Shown in pieces: positions 52,201 to 58,844 of a stretch of 64,000 bases of DNA. The DNA lies in NCBI RefSeq assembly GCF_003696345.1, contig NZ_RFLX01000003.1, forward strand, positions 338,240 through 402,239. Reading direction: 5' to 3'. The position numbers were made by a program, and so were the translations under genes. This DNA comes from Teichococcus wenyumeiae (GTDB lineage Bacteria; Pseudomonadota; Alphaproteobacteria; Acetobacterales; Acetobacteraceae). A model generated the notes under the pieces. The model made no database searches. It was not told the origin of the DNA and saw nothing but the letters and a program-made list of their open reading frames with translations. How positions within the stretch are numbered: position 1 is the first letter of the stretch; each line of letters begins with the position of its first letter.

Positions 52201-52714
52201 CGCCAACCTGAAGGCCGGGCAGGGCCGGCGTGGCGAGGCCGAGGATCGTGACTGGACGCCGCAGATCAATCTCGGCCTGCCGGTGCTGATCCCCGAAAGC
52301 TACGTGGCCGACCTGCCGGTGCGGCTCGGCCTGTACCGCCGCATCGGCGCCCTGGCGGGTGAGGCGGAGGTGGAAGCCATGGCGGCCGAACTGACCGACC
52401 GCTTCGGCCCCTTGCCGCCGGAGGTCGAGAACCTGCTGCAGGTGGTGCTGATCAAGCACCATTGCCGCCAGGCCGGGGTGGAGAAGCTGGATGCCGGGCC
52501 CAAGGGCATCGTGGTCACCTTCCGCCGCAACAATTTCTCCAACCCCGCCGGGCTGGTGAACTGGGTGACGGCGCAGAAGGGGCTGGTGAAGCTGCGGCCG
52601 GACCACAAGCTGGCCATGGTGCGGGAAATGGACCTGCCGACGCGGGTGCGGGCGGCGAAGGACATGCTGGCCTCGCTGGCCAAGGTGGCGCTGCAAGTGA
52701 AGAAGGCGGCCTGA
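49253..52714 (+). CDS. mfd: Transcription-repair coupling factor
   Basis: 1153 residues. Mfd removes stalled RNA polymerase and recruits UvrA to the lesion. In order: UvrB-like N-terminal modules (about 1-330; FPAWDSLPYDRVSPNG), the RNA polymerase-interacting CarD-like domain at about 480-550 (EGDLVVHQDHGIGRYDGL), the RecG-like translocase with GDVGFGKTEVALRAAF (about 625), DEEQHFGV, ATPIPRTLQLAL and QLRGRVGRGKQRGYAYL, and a C-terminal TRCF domain. Its partner uvrA is also in this window. Confidence 0.97.
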   Translation: MTALIVHGAPEGFDALLLARRRAEVKGHVLHVCRDDARMARMQEGLEFFAPGVEVLRFPAWDSLPYDRVSPNGELVAERVATLTRLLEPGSRPRIVLTTVNALVQRVPPAETFENATLHLKKGGRIGPEKLAGFLEANGYGRAATVMEPGEYSVRGGIVDLYPAGEPEPVRLDLFGDEIESLRRFSPETQRSGQEIKELWLRPVGEVVLDDASIARFRSGYRDLFGPAAGDDPLYVSISAGRRHPGMENWAGLFHEQMATLLDYIPGASVSLDHQAEDALEARLEMIEDHYQARKGPGRDGEVPYRPVPPGRLYLDRRGWDAMLSGGPLLRFDPFPKADGAEGVEAGGHPGRLYAEIRTSGENVFAAYREQAESQTKSGLRPVLAAWTKGSRERLANLLRENKVPAQAVDDWAAARKLPAGVVALAVYGVERGFIGPAGEPALAIALTGEQDLLGERIARPPRRRKRADQFIADATEIAEGDLVVHQDHGIGRYDGLSAIEVSGAPHDCLRLIYDGGDKLFLPVENIELLSRFGSDSAGVALDKLGGASWQNRKAKAKQRIADMAGQLIRVAAERQMKEAPLATPPEGAWDEFCARFPFAETDDQLRAIGDVLEDLASGRPMDRLICGDVGFGKTEVALRAAFVVAMTGAQVAVVVPTTLLSRQHFRTFSARFAGLPIKVAQLSRMVTAKEAQQVKAGLADGSINIVVGTHALLAKGIEFADLGMVIVDEEQHFGVSHKERLKSLKADVHVLTLTATPIPRTLQLALTGVREMSVIATPPVDRLAVRTFIMPFDAVVAREAIQRERFRGGQIFCVVPRLEDLPKMASRLAEIVPEARTVQAHGRLSPTELERVMTEFGDGKYDILLATNIVESGLDMPAVNTLIIYRADMFGLAQLYQLRGRVGRGKQRGYAYLTWPATQRLSIAAEKRLAVMQTLDNLGAGFTLASHDLDIRGAGNLLGDEQSGHVREVGIELYQQMLEDAVANLKAGQGRRGEAEDRDWTPQINLGLPVLIPESYVADLPVRLGLYRRIGALAGEAEVEAMAAELTDRFGPLPPEVENLLQVVLIKHHCRQAGVEKLDAGPKGIVVTFRRNNFSNPAGLVNWVTAQKGLVKLRPDHKLAMVREMDLPTRVRAAKDMLASLAKVALQVKKAA

Positions 52715-52721
52715 GCCGCCT

Positions 52722-53420
52722 TCAGAACTCCGCCGCTTCGGCCAGGGCCACATCCATCAGCCGTTCCAGCACCTCGGGCTCCTGGGCGCCGGCGATGGCG
52801 TGGCCGCCGCTGTCACCATGGCGGCCGGACATGACGAAGCAGGGCACGCCATTGATGCCCAGGCGGTGCGCCCGCAGGTTCTCCGCATGCACCGCATCCG
52901 CTTCCAGGCCGCTGGTCAGGAAGCGCCAAGCGGGCTCGCGTTCCAGGCCCGCCAGCACCGCCAGCCGAACCAGGACCGAGGGGTCGCCGATATCGTGCCC
53001 CTGGGTGAAATGCGCCTCGAACAGCAGGTCCACCACCGTATCGGCTGCGCCATGCTGGGCGGCGTAGCGGACAAGCCGGTGCGCATCCACGGAAGGCGGC
53101 ACCCGGCGCATCAGGTCGAAGCGGAAGACGATGCCTTCGGCCTTGCCCAGTTCTGTCATGGTGTTGTGCAGGCGGCGGGCCCGTTCCTCGCCCCCGAATT
53201 TCCGCAGCATATAGTCCTGCCGCTGCATGCCGGCCGGCCCGGCATCGGGGTTCAGCAGAAAGGGGCGCCAGCGCAGCTCGGCATGGATGTCGGGCCGGCG
53301 GCGCAGGGCGCGGCGCAGGCGGCGGATGCCGAGGAAGCACCAGGGGCAGACGAGGTCGAAGACGACCTCGATCTCAAGCTGCCCGGCGGGGGGAGAGAGC
53401 AGGTTCACGCCCGCCATCAT
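52722..53420 (-). CDS. DsbA-family FrnE-like oxidoreductase
   Basis: 232 residues, no signal peptide, so cytosolic. The thioredoxin-fold CxxC is Cys25-Pro-Trp-Cys28 (FDLVCPWCFLG), followed by a helical insert and the cis-Pro loop in GINGVPCFV. This matches the FrnE/2-hydroxychromene-2-carboxylate isomerase-like branch of DsbA proteins. An extra Cys sits next to the cis-Pro (VPCF). The substrate is unknown. It is convergent with mfd, 7 bp apart. Confidence 0.9.
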   Translation of the reverse strand: MMAGVNLLSPPAGQLEIEVVFDLVCPWCFLGIRRLRRALRRRPDIHAELRWRPFLLNPDAGPAGMQRQDYMLRKFGGEERARRLHNTMTELGKAEGIVFRFDLMRRVPPSVDAHRLVRYAAQHGAADTVVDLLFEAHFTQGHDIGDPSVLVRLAVLAGLEREPAWRFLTSGLEADAVHAENLRAHRLGINGVPCFVMSGRHGDSGGHAIAGAQEPEVLERLMDVALAEAAEF

Positions 53421-53557
53421 ACCGCCAGCCGGGCCTTGTTGCAGGTCTTCTTGCCAGAAAGCGTCGTCGCCGAGGCGAAATGTTAAGAATCAGTCTTGTA
53501 GGGATGAATCCTGACTCCTAGTTTGAGCGATCTGCACCAGGGTATTGTCAACGCGTC

Positions 53558-54181
53558 ATGATGGCGGGCTCGCATATCGCGCTAGGGGCGGCGGCATGGT
53601 TCGCCGCCGCACCGCGGTTGGGCATGCCGGCGTTGGACCCCCTGTCTCTCGGCCTCGCGGTGCTGGGCTCTCTGCTGCCGGATATCGACCATCCCAAGTC
53701 CTGGGTCGGCAAGCGGGTCTGGCCCTTGTCCCTGGTCTGCGCCAAGCTCTTCGGCCATCGCGGCATGACTCATTCGCTCATCGCCGTGGCGGGCTGTGCG
53801 GCCCTGCTGCTGGACGGGCGGATGCCATTGCCGATCACGGCGCCCCTGGTTGTCGGCTACCTCTCGCATCTGGTCGCGGATCTGCTGACCCCCGGCGGGC
53901 TGCGGCTTGCTTGGCCCTTGAAAGGGACATGGTCCCTGCCGCTCTGCCGCACCGGCTCGGCCTTCGAGCCGCTGGTTGTGGCGCTGATGCTGTCCTGGGC
54001 CTGGGGCGCGACCAAGGAGCGCTTCGACCCGCAAGCCGGCCTGCGGGCCGCCGGAGTGTGCCGCATTCTGGGGCCGGAACTGCCCTCCCTCTGCGGGCCG
54101 GGGGTCCTGCCAGGGCCACAGGCCAACCGGGTGGGGCTGGCATGGCTCCGCGATACCCTGCCACCTGTGATCAGCCGATGA
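53558..54181 (+). CDS. YdjM-like membrane-bound metal-dependent hydrolase (DUF457)
   Basis: 207 residues. The family's metal-binding residues are visible: SHIALG (His6), LLPDIDHPKSWVG (Asp-x-Asp-His), GHRGMTHSL (two His) and YLSHLVADLLTPGG. Four or five membrane segments are predicted. DUF457 proteins are putative inner-membrane hydrolases; E. coli YdjM is LexA-regulated but no LexA box is seen here. It is the last core gene before the tRNA scar. Confidence 0.88.
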   Translation: MMAGSHIALGAAAWFAAAPRLGMPALDPLSLGLAVLGSLLPDIDHPKSWVGKRVWPLSLVCAKLFGHRGMTHSLIAVAGCAALLLDGRMPLPITAPLVVGYLSHLVADLLTPGGLRLAWPLKGTWSLPLCRTGSAFEPLVVALMLSWAWGATKERFDPQAGLRAAGVCRILGPELPSLCGPGVLPGPQANRVGLAWLRDTLPPVISR

Positions 54182-54189
54182 ACCCGGAG

Positions 54190-54215
54190 TGGCGGATGGG
54201 GTGGGATTCGAACCC
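54190..54215 (-). other. Orphan 3' end of a tRNA gene (island attachment scar, probably tRNA-Ser)
   Basis: On the minus strand this reads GGGTTCGAATCCCAC (T loop and stem) followed by CCCATCC, G and CCA: the last third of a tRNA, ending in the acceptor stem. No matching 5' two-thirds lies to the right; the T stem breaks down after three pairs and AT-rich sequence follows. The G discriminator and CCGCCA end suit tRNA-Ser. Integrases that use tRNA 3' ends leave exactly such a copy at one end of the element. Confidence 0.75.
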
Positions 54216-54724
54216 TTATCTGAACTGCTCTAGGCCTGCTACGATATTGTTTTCTGTAAATTAGTCAACCATTTCAGCCTTCCAGCGCTATAAAAGTTCT
54301 CGTCGTCAACCTGCACATCTGGGTATCTTAGTTCGGTGGGCCAATGGCTACCGACCATCAGGCAGGCTTAAAACCCGGGCGCCCGCCACCCACGCTTTCC
54401 ACAGGGACCTCCGCGTATCCACAGGATCGGGGGTCGCTGCGCTTTTTGGATAGGAATGCTCGCGCCCCCCGATCCTGTGGATACCCAGCACCTCCTATGG
54501 AAAGCATGGATGGCCCCCGTCGTCGGGCTGTCGATGGGGAAGGCGTCGAAGCGATCCGCTACGATATTTGCGGCTGAGGGCTCATTTAGTCCTGATTGAG
54601 CGTCTTAATACATCAGCCCGGAGTGCGCCCGGTCGAACCGGTTTGGGGTATCAAATCCTTGACTACCCTGGTGCCTATAGTTGCTAGCCTGCTACCGACG
54701 GCTGGCGACCCGCCCCCTTCCTGC
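54216..54724. other. Non-coding start of the island
   Basis: About 500 bp of visibly less GC-rich DNA without a convincing gene. It contains the 118-bp inverted repeat described separately. A 77-codon open frame from 54344 lies across that repeat and is probably not coding. No integrase gene or remnant was recognised. Confidence 0.6.
54391..54508. repeat. 118-bp inverted repeat with DnaA-box-like motifs
   Basis: Each arm has a 15-bp block (54391-54405 and 54494-54508, 13 of 15 matching), a 9-bp unmatched gap and a perfect 19-bp block GTATCCACAGGATCGGGGG (54415-54433; complement at 54466-54484). The centre is 32 bp. Each arm contains two related words, TTTCCACAGG and TATCCACAGG, close to the DnaA box TTATCCACA. 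The equal 9-bp gap in both arms implies two protein-binding sites per arm at fixed spacing. Confidence 0.8.
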
Positions 54725-54972
54725 CACAGCCGCAAGGACGCATTGTTTGCCACTGGTGGCGATGGTGGCGCCCGCTTGGCCGCCATCGCCTCGCTGCTGG
54801 AGACCCGCAAGCTGAACGGCGTCAGTCCGCAGTGACATTTAACTGACCTGCTGACCCGACCCGTAAACGGCTGACCGGACAGCCGTTGCGACGAAATCAT
54901 GCCATGGTGCTGGGCTGAAGCGGGCGAACGGCCGTCAAACGCCGTTGCGTAGGGCTTCCTGACAGCGCTTAC
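54725..54972 (+). mobile_element. 3' remnant of an IS66-family element
   Basis: The translation RKDALFATGGDGGARLAAI followed by SLLETRKLNGVSPQ and, further on, DSRCDEIMPWCWAEAGERPS is the C-terminus of an IS66 TnpC transposase. Two in-frame TGA codons (54833-54835 and about 54872-54874) interrupt it before the natural TAG at 54950-54952. The sequence ends at 54972 with GCGCTTAC, the complement of the IS66 terminal GTAAGCGC. The 5' four-fifths of the element is absent, so it is dead. Confidence 0.8.
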
Positions 54973-55030
54973 CGCTCATCTCAATTGGCTGATGGAAGTT
55001 GGATAGCAGGAGCAAACTTTGGTTAGCCGA

Positions 55031-55363
55031 TTACGGGGGCGTGGTGTTTCGCCGAGAGCGCGCCGCGCCCACTCGCTTCCTTTGAACTCGGCTATCCTCA
55101 GGTTCGACTGGACTGTCTGTAGTCCTGGGCGGCTTCGTGTGCCGAATGCCCTCAGTCTTTGCGGATGGTTCGAGCAGAAACTCAATCCCGCATGCCCTCA
55201 GCGCTTCTGTAAGCGCCAGAACCGTATTTAGGCGGGCGTCCGTATCTCCAACCTCGAGCCGCCGCAGAGCGCTAACGCTGACGCCAGCCCGAAGAGCCAG
55301 CTCTGTTTGCGTCACGTTGGCTAGGATTCGTGCGGCAGCAAGAAGCCGCGGCGACGGCAGCAT
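55031..55363 (-). CDS. XRE-family helix-turn-helix regulator
   Basis: 110 residues. A Cro/C1-type HTH spans about 5-65: LLAAARILANVTQTELALRA, then GVSVSALRRLEVGD, with a helix typical of regulators ending ALRACGIEFLLEP. The C-terminal 45 residues are basic and low complexity (RVQRKRVGAARSRRN). It diverges from the four-gene cassette that begins at 55701, across 337 bp, and so is a candidate regulator of it. The start at ATG 55363 lacks a strong ribosome site. Confidence 0.8.
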   Translation of the reverse strand: MLPSPRLLAAARILANVTQTELALRAGVSVSALRRLEVGDTDARLNTVLALTEALRACGIEFLLEPSAKTEGIRHTKPPRTTDSPVEPEDSRVQRKRVGAARSRRNTTPP

Positions 55364-55700
55364 GCTCGCGTCTCGTCCGGTGACTGATCTAATCGAAGGA
55401 CCTGTGACACCCCGTAATTACCAAGCTGTCCAGAAAATCCTTCTGATAACTCTTTGAAAACGCCTAAGAGAGCTTTTAAAGCGCTTTTCCTTGTTGAAGG
55501 TAGAATGCAGGTGTGGCAACTCTGCGCTCCAAGTCCGATTCGCGGTCGGTCGTATGACCACCGGTTCGACAACAATCGAGGGCCCGCATGTCCGAGAGTT
55601 ACAAGCCAGCAGGGGCTAGCAGGGATCCGTGGGACCTTGTCGTTCTCGCAATCAACCTCCCAGCATTAGTTCCGACTTGGGTGGGCGGGAGGCCGCTCCT
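55364..55700. promoter_or_regulatory. Divergent control region of the XRE gene and the HAD cassette
   Basis: 337 bp, locally AT-rich. It contains overlapping palindromes GCTTTTAAAGC (55472-55482) and AAAGCGCTTT (55478-55487), and a GGTC-GTAT-GACC palindrome near 55550. These are candidate operators for the neighbouring XRE protein. No sigma-70-type promoter can be assigned with confidence. Confidence 0.4.
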
Positions 55701-56342
55701 GTGAGCAAGCAGCCCGCACCACGGAACCTGGATTGGTCGTCGCGGCGCCCCATCGCAATCCTTGAACTCGACGGTCTCCGGGCAGGAGGCCAGCGGTACT
55801 GGAATACGCATCATCCCCATGAGGTCGCGATTACGTACCCGGATGGCGGCGCCCCGCTGGCTTGGCTGATTGCCAACGAAAGCTCGTGGGCAGAGAGTGG
55901 ATGTCGCTGCATTTGGCAGGTGGAACAGCACCTGTCTGCTGCTCCCTTGTGCTGCGACGGCGCCAAGACGGGTAAGGGTCTCTGCCCCCGGGCAGCTATC
56001 GCTTCCATCGTCGAGGCGACCCGCGGTTACCTCGTATTGTCGAGCGATGGCCTGAACACGGCTGCGTGGCTCCGGAGCCTGTTTCTGGCCGGATCAGCAG
56101 AAGCCTCTGACTTGAAGGTGACTGACTTGGTCGGCTGGGCACAACGCCGGTACGATCCGGACGCCCTTCGAGACGCAGCCCAGGCAGCAGACACGCTGAT
56201 ACGCCTGGAGACAAGGGCGGCATCGTCTGCGATGAAATCTGCCACGTTCGTCCGGTACCTTCACGGCGCAAGCAGGAAGCAGCCAAGATCCCCCCAGAAG
56301 CGTTCGTCGGCGAAGCTTGATCCGCCTGCTGAAGGCGCCTGA
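55701..56342 (+). CDS. Unknown cysteine-rich protein, paralogue 1 of the island cassette
   Basis: 213 residues from GTG at 55701, which follows GGGAGG; the frame opens further upstream (55629). I do not recognise a family. It aligns without gaps over about 147 residues to the gene at 57522, with roughly half the positions identical by eye. Both keep Cys68, Cys70, His77, Cys84, Cys85 and Cys95 (pattern GCRC, QH, LCC, GLCP), which suggests a metal site. Other shared blocks are LELDG near residue 20, PHEVA, YPDGG, LSSDGxNT and AWLRSLF. The C-terminus is basic and probably disordered. The stop overlaps the next start by one base (TGATG), implying coupled translation. Confidence 0.75.
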   Translation: MSKQPAPRNLDWSSRRPIAILELDGLRAGGQRYWNTHHPHEVAITYPDGGAPLAWLIANESSWAESGCRCIWQVEQHLSAAPLCCDGAKTGKGLCPRAAIASIVEATRGYLVLSSDGLNTAAWLRSLFLAGSAEASDLKVTDLVGWAQRRYDPDALRDAAQAADTLIRLETRAASSAMKSATFVRYLHGASRKQPRSPQKRSSAKLDPPAEGA

Positions 56343-56815
56343 TGCGCTCCTCCCGGGAGATAGTGGCCCGTATGGATCCCTGGTGCGTCGCCCCGGTGAC
56401 TGATGACGAGTGCCGCCTCTTTGGATTTGCCGCTCAGCATCCGGCTACCAATGGTCTGTCCTGGCTGGCCTCCACCGAGGTCGAGACATTGGACCTGGAT
56501 GAGGGTCGCGCTCGAACGCGCAGTGGCCGCCTGTACAGCCTGGGGCGGAAATTCGAGCTTCATGTTCTCCGCCAGGAAGGTGAGGAGGCATGGGTCGTGT
56601 TCCATCTCCTGCTCGCTCATGACCTCACCCGCGCGGGGTGGTTCGAACTAGCCGGGATCGAGCAGAGCCGTGATCCACTATGGGCGGCCTGCTGCAAGGC
56701 TGCTCGGCACCTTCGCATCGCGCCGCCGGTTCGTGATCGATCCGCCTGCATAGAATTCATGCGCTCTCACGCTGAAGAGTATCTGTGGCCACGCGGTGCC
56801 GGTGGTGATCCGTGA
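56342..56815 (+). CDS. Unknown protein of the island cassette (second gene)
   Basis: 157 residues; the frame starts at ATG 56342, but an internal ATG at 56372 (MDPWCVAPVTDDE) matches where the decayed copy at 58194 begins and follows GGGAGA, so it may be the true start. No family recognised. A beta-rich first half (GLSWLASTEVETLDLDEGRA, SGRLYSLGRKFELHVL) is followed by a helical, Trp-rich second half (AWVVFHLLLAHDLTRAGWFEL, DPLWAACCKAARHLRI). It lies between paralogue 1 and the HAD gene, overlapping both by 1-4 bp. Confidence 0.7.
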   Translation: MRSSREIVARMDPWCVAPVTDDECRLFGFAAQHPATNGLSWLASTEVETLDLDEGRARTRSGRLYSLGRKFELHVLRQEGEEAWVVFHLLLAHDLTRAGWFELAGIEQSRDPLWAACCKAARHLRIAPPVRDRSACIEFMRSHAEEYLWPRGAGGDP

Positions 56816-57525
56816 CAAGGCTGGTCCGCATCCTGTTCCTGGACATCGACGGTGTGCTGCTATCCGGGCGCGCCTGGTTGCTTCCGGCAAACCGTCGCCT
56901 GCAGGCGAAGCTGACAACGATGGCGGGTCAGGGCGGGACCGAGCTCATCGCAGCGGAAGCCGTGTTCGATCCGGTGGCCGTTGAACTTGTCAATCGTGTT
57001 GCAGAGGCGACAGGCACCCAGATCGTGGTCTCCTCAAACTGGCGCTATCGGCCTGGTCCAAGGAAAACGCGCTGCAAGCTGTTGGAACAGGGGATCAGGG
57101 CGGAGCTCATGCATCGGGACTGGTTCTGCGTGACAGCCAGTCAGTTTCTTAAGGACAAGGCGACCGACATCAGCCGGTGGCTGCAAGCCCATCCCGATGT
57201 CAGCGACTATCTGGCCATTGACGATGAGGCGGATCTGGTCCCGGGACGAACCCTGCCCGTCGACCCGCTGGATGGCCTCGGGCCTCGCGAAGCGGCCGCA
57301 GCAATCAGGTTCTTTGGCGCGGGGCACGTCGCTCTTGGCGTTGGTGCCCTCCCACCGGGGGATCATGAGATGGTGATCGCCAAGCATGGTGGCGACAGGG
57401 TGAGCGCAGCGATGTGGCTCGAAGGCGTACCGGTGCGTTTGACGCGACGGCATCGTCCATCTTTTGTCCTTGGAAGCACGCGGCACGGCGGTATGGAGTT
57501 ACGAGACTGGCTGAGAGCAATATGA
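56812..57525 (+). CDS. HAD-family phosphatase-like protein (HAD_SAK_2-like)
   Basis: 237 residues from GTG at 56812, overlapping the previous stop (GTGA). HAD motifs are in order: FLDIDGVLL (nucleophile Asp11 and general-acid Asp13), IVVSSNWR (Ser74), a Lys in FLKDKATDI (about 114-116) and LAIDDEAD (Asp137/Asp138). The SSNWR motif and the overall layout resemble the HAD domain found in Swiss-army-knife RNA-repair proteins and phage proteins. The last about 75 residues (after FFGAGHVALG) are an extension with an extra beta-rich region of unknown role. Activity should be phosphatase-like; RNA ends as substrate is inference. Confidence 0.8.
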   Translation: MTRLVRILFLDIDGVLLSGRAWLLPANRRLQAKLTTMAGQGGTELIAAEAVFDPVAVELVNRVAEATGTQIVVSSNWRYRPGPRKTRCKLLEQGIRAELMHRDWFCVTASQFLKDKATDISRWLQAHPDVSDYLAIDDEADLVPGRTLPVDPLDGLGPREAAAAIRFFGAGHVALGVGALPPGDHEMVIAKHGGDRVSAAMWLEGVPVRLTRRHRPSFVLGSTRHGGMELRDWLRAI

Positions 57526-58142
57526 GCGACGTAAGTTCAGGGCGTATCAACAGACGCCCCCTTCGACGCCCCGTAGCAGTACTGGAACTTGACGGTCCCC
57601 GAGCGGCCGGTAACCGCAGCTGGAACTCGTCTTATCCGCACGAGGTCGCGGTTGCTTACCCTGATGGTGGCGCTACCGCAGTTTGGTTGGTCGCCCGGGA
57701 GGAACTCTGGAGCGATGAGGGATGTCGGTGCGCCCAGCGGGTAAAGCAGCATCGCGCCAACATCGTGCTCTGCTGCGAGGGATCCGCGGCTGGCCGGGGC
57801 CTTTGCCCGACTGCTGCGACCCTTTGCATCCTCAAGGTGACGTCCGATCATGACGTCCTGTCCTCGGACGGTCCGAACACATCTGCATGGCTCCGGAGCC
57901 TATTCACGGCCGGGCAGGCTGACGCACTCGATCTGGAAGTGGGTGACGTTACTGACTGGGCACGACGTCGGTACAAGCTCGATGACCTTCGAGACGCAGC
58001 TTTCGTATCCGATACAGGTGCGTACCCAGTGAACAGGGCAGCCTCAGCCGCAGAGAAGGGGGCGTTGTATGTCCTGTCCTTATATGGCCTACCTAGAAGA
58101 CTGGGGACACCGCGTCGTAGTGGCGTCCCGGTGGTAAAGTAG
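57522..58142 (+). CDS. Unknown cysteine-rich protein, paralogue 2 of the island cassette
   Basis: 206 residues from the ATG at 57522, which overlaps the HAD stop (ATGA). It is the diverged twin of the gene at 55701: same residue numbering for Cys68, Cys70, His77, Cys84, Cys85 and Cys95, and the same LELDG, PHEVA, YPDGG, LSSDG, NTSAWLRSLF and RDAA blocks. Divergence is substantial, so the duplication is old and both copies have been kept. The C-termini differ. Being encoded on both sides of the HAD gene suggests the two paralogues may form a heteromer with it or act on alternative targets. Confidence 0.75.
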   Translation: MSDVSSGRINRRPLRRPVAVLELDGPRAAGNRSWNSSYPHEVAVAYPDGGATAVWLVAREELWSDEGCRCAQRVKQHRANIVLCCEGSAAGRGLCPTAATLCILKVTSDHDVLSSDGPNTSAWLRSLFTAGQADALDLEVGDVTDWARRRYKLDDLRDAAFVSDTGAYPVNRAASAAEKGALYVLSLYGLPRRLGTPRRSGVPVVK

Positions 58143-58193
58143 GCGCATGCCCTGAAAAGACGTGACGCACCCTTTCCCAGTGGGTGGGTATCG

Positions 58194-58411
58194 ATGGATC
58201 CGTGGTGCGCATTGCTGGTGATTGGCGATGAAAAAAGGCCCTTCCAGGTATGCGCTCGATCACCCGGCCACTGACGGCCTATCACGGTTAATCTGTATGC
58301 TCGCGGAACACTGCTGGGGCCTGGTGTCTATGTGTCGGGTGCGCGCCGGATCGAACGCGTTATGCACTCAAAGAGCAGCTAGTTCCGCCACCACAGCGAC
58401 ACGGAAGATTA
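58194..58411 (+). pseudogene. Decayed copy of the second cassette gene
   Basis: It begins MDPWCALLVIGDE, matching MDPWCVAPVTDDE of the gene at 56342, then shifts frame and continues as HPATDGLSRL against HPATNGLSWL. No open frame covers the rest and the similarity fades before 58411, where the IS5-family element begins. So the cassette once continued as a second unit (paralogue 2 plus a copy of gene 2), and that copy has been lost. Confidence 0.65.
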
Positions 58412-58418
58412 AGGCCTG

Positions 58419-58844
58419 TTAGATCTTGATCCAATCGGCGGCGGCTGCGAGGCAGAGGATGCTGAGGAAGGATCTGGCAGTCTTCTCGTAGCGGGTGGCG
58501 ACGGCGCGCCATTCTTTCAGGCGCGCCCACAGGTTCTCCACCCGCGAGCGGTTGTTGTAGATCCAGGTGGGACAGGCGACCGGCGCATCCGTGCGCCTGG
58601 GTGGAATGGCAGGACGTGCGCCCATGTTCCAGATCCGCTCGCGGAAGGCATCGGAGGCATAGCCGCGGTCACCGATGATCCACCTTGGCACGTCCGGCAG
58701 GCTGTTGAGCAGACCAGGTGCGAGCGGCAGTTCATGCGCCTGGCCAGGCGCGAGAGCAAAGGCGATGGCCCGCCCGCGCCCGTCAGCGATCACGCAAGCC
58801 TTGGTGCCATAGCCACCGCGAGAGCGGCCAAGTGCTTCACGCAC
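58419..58844 (-). CDS. IS5-family transposase, second frame
   Basis: 141 residues counted from a GTG; natural expression would be by frameshift fusion with the first frame. It holds the second catalytic Asp (WIIGDRGYASDAF) and the Glu segment (SRVENLWARLKEWRAVATRYEK). In the -1 frame a TGA stop lies between the slippage site and this GTG, so a simple fusion product would be cut short. The element may therefore be inactive. Confidence 0.8.
   Translation of the reverse strand: MREALGRSRGGYGTKACVIADGRGRAIAFALAPGQAHELPLAPGLLNSLPDVPRWIIGDRGYASDAFRERIWNMGARPAIPPRRTDAPVACPTWIYNNRSRVENLWARLKEWRAVATRYEKTARSFLSILCLAAAADWIKI

Noticed and set aside
54344..54577. 77-codon frame in the island start
   Set aside because: It is formed largely by the 118-bp inverted repeat and has no recognisable product.
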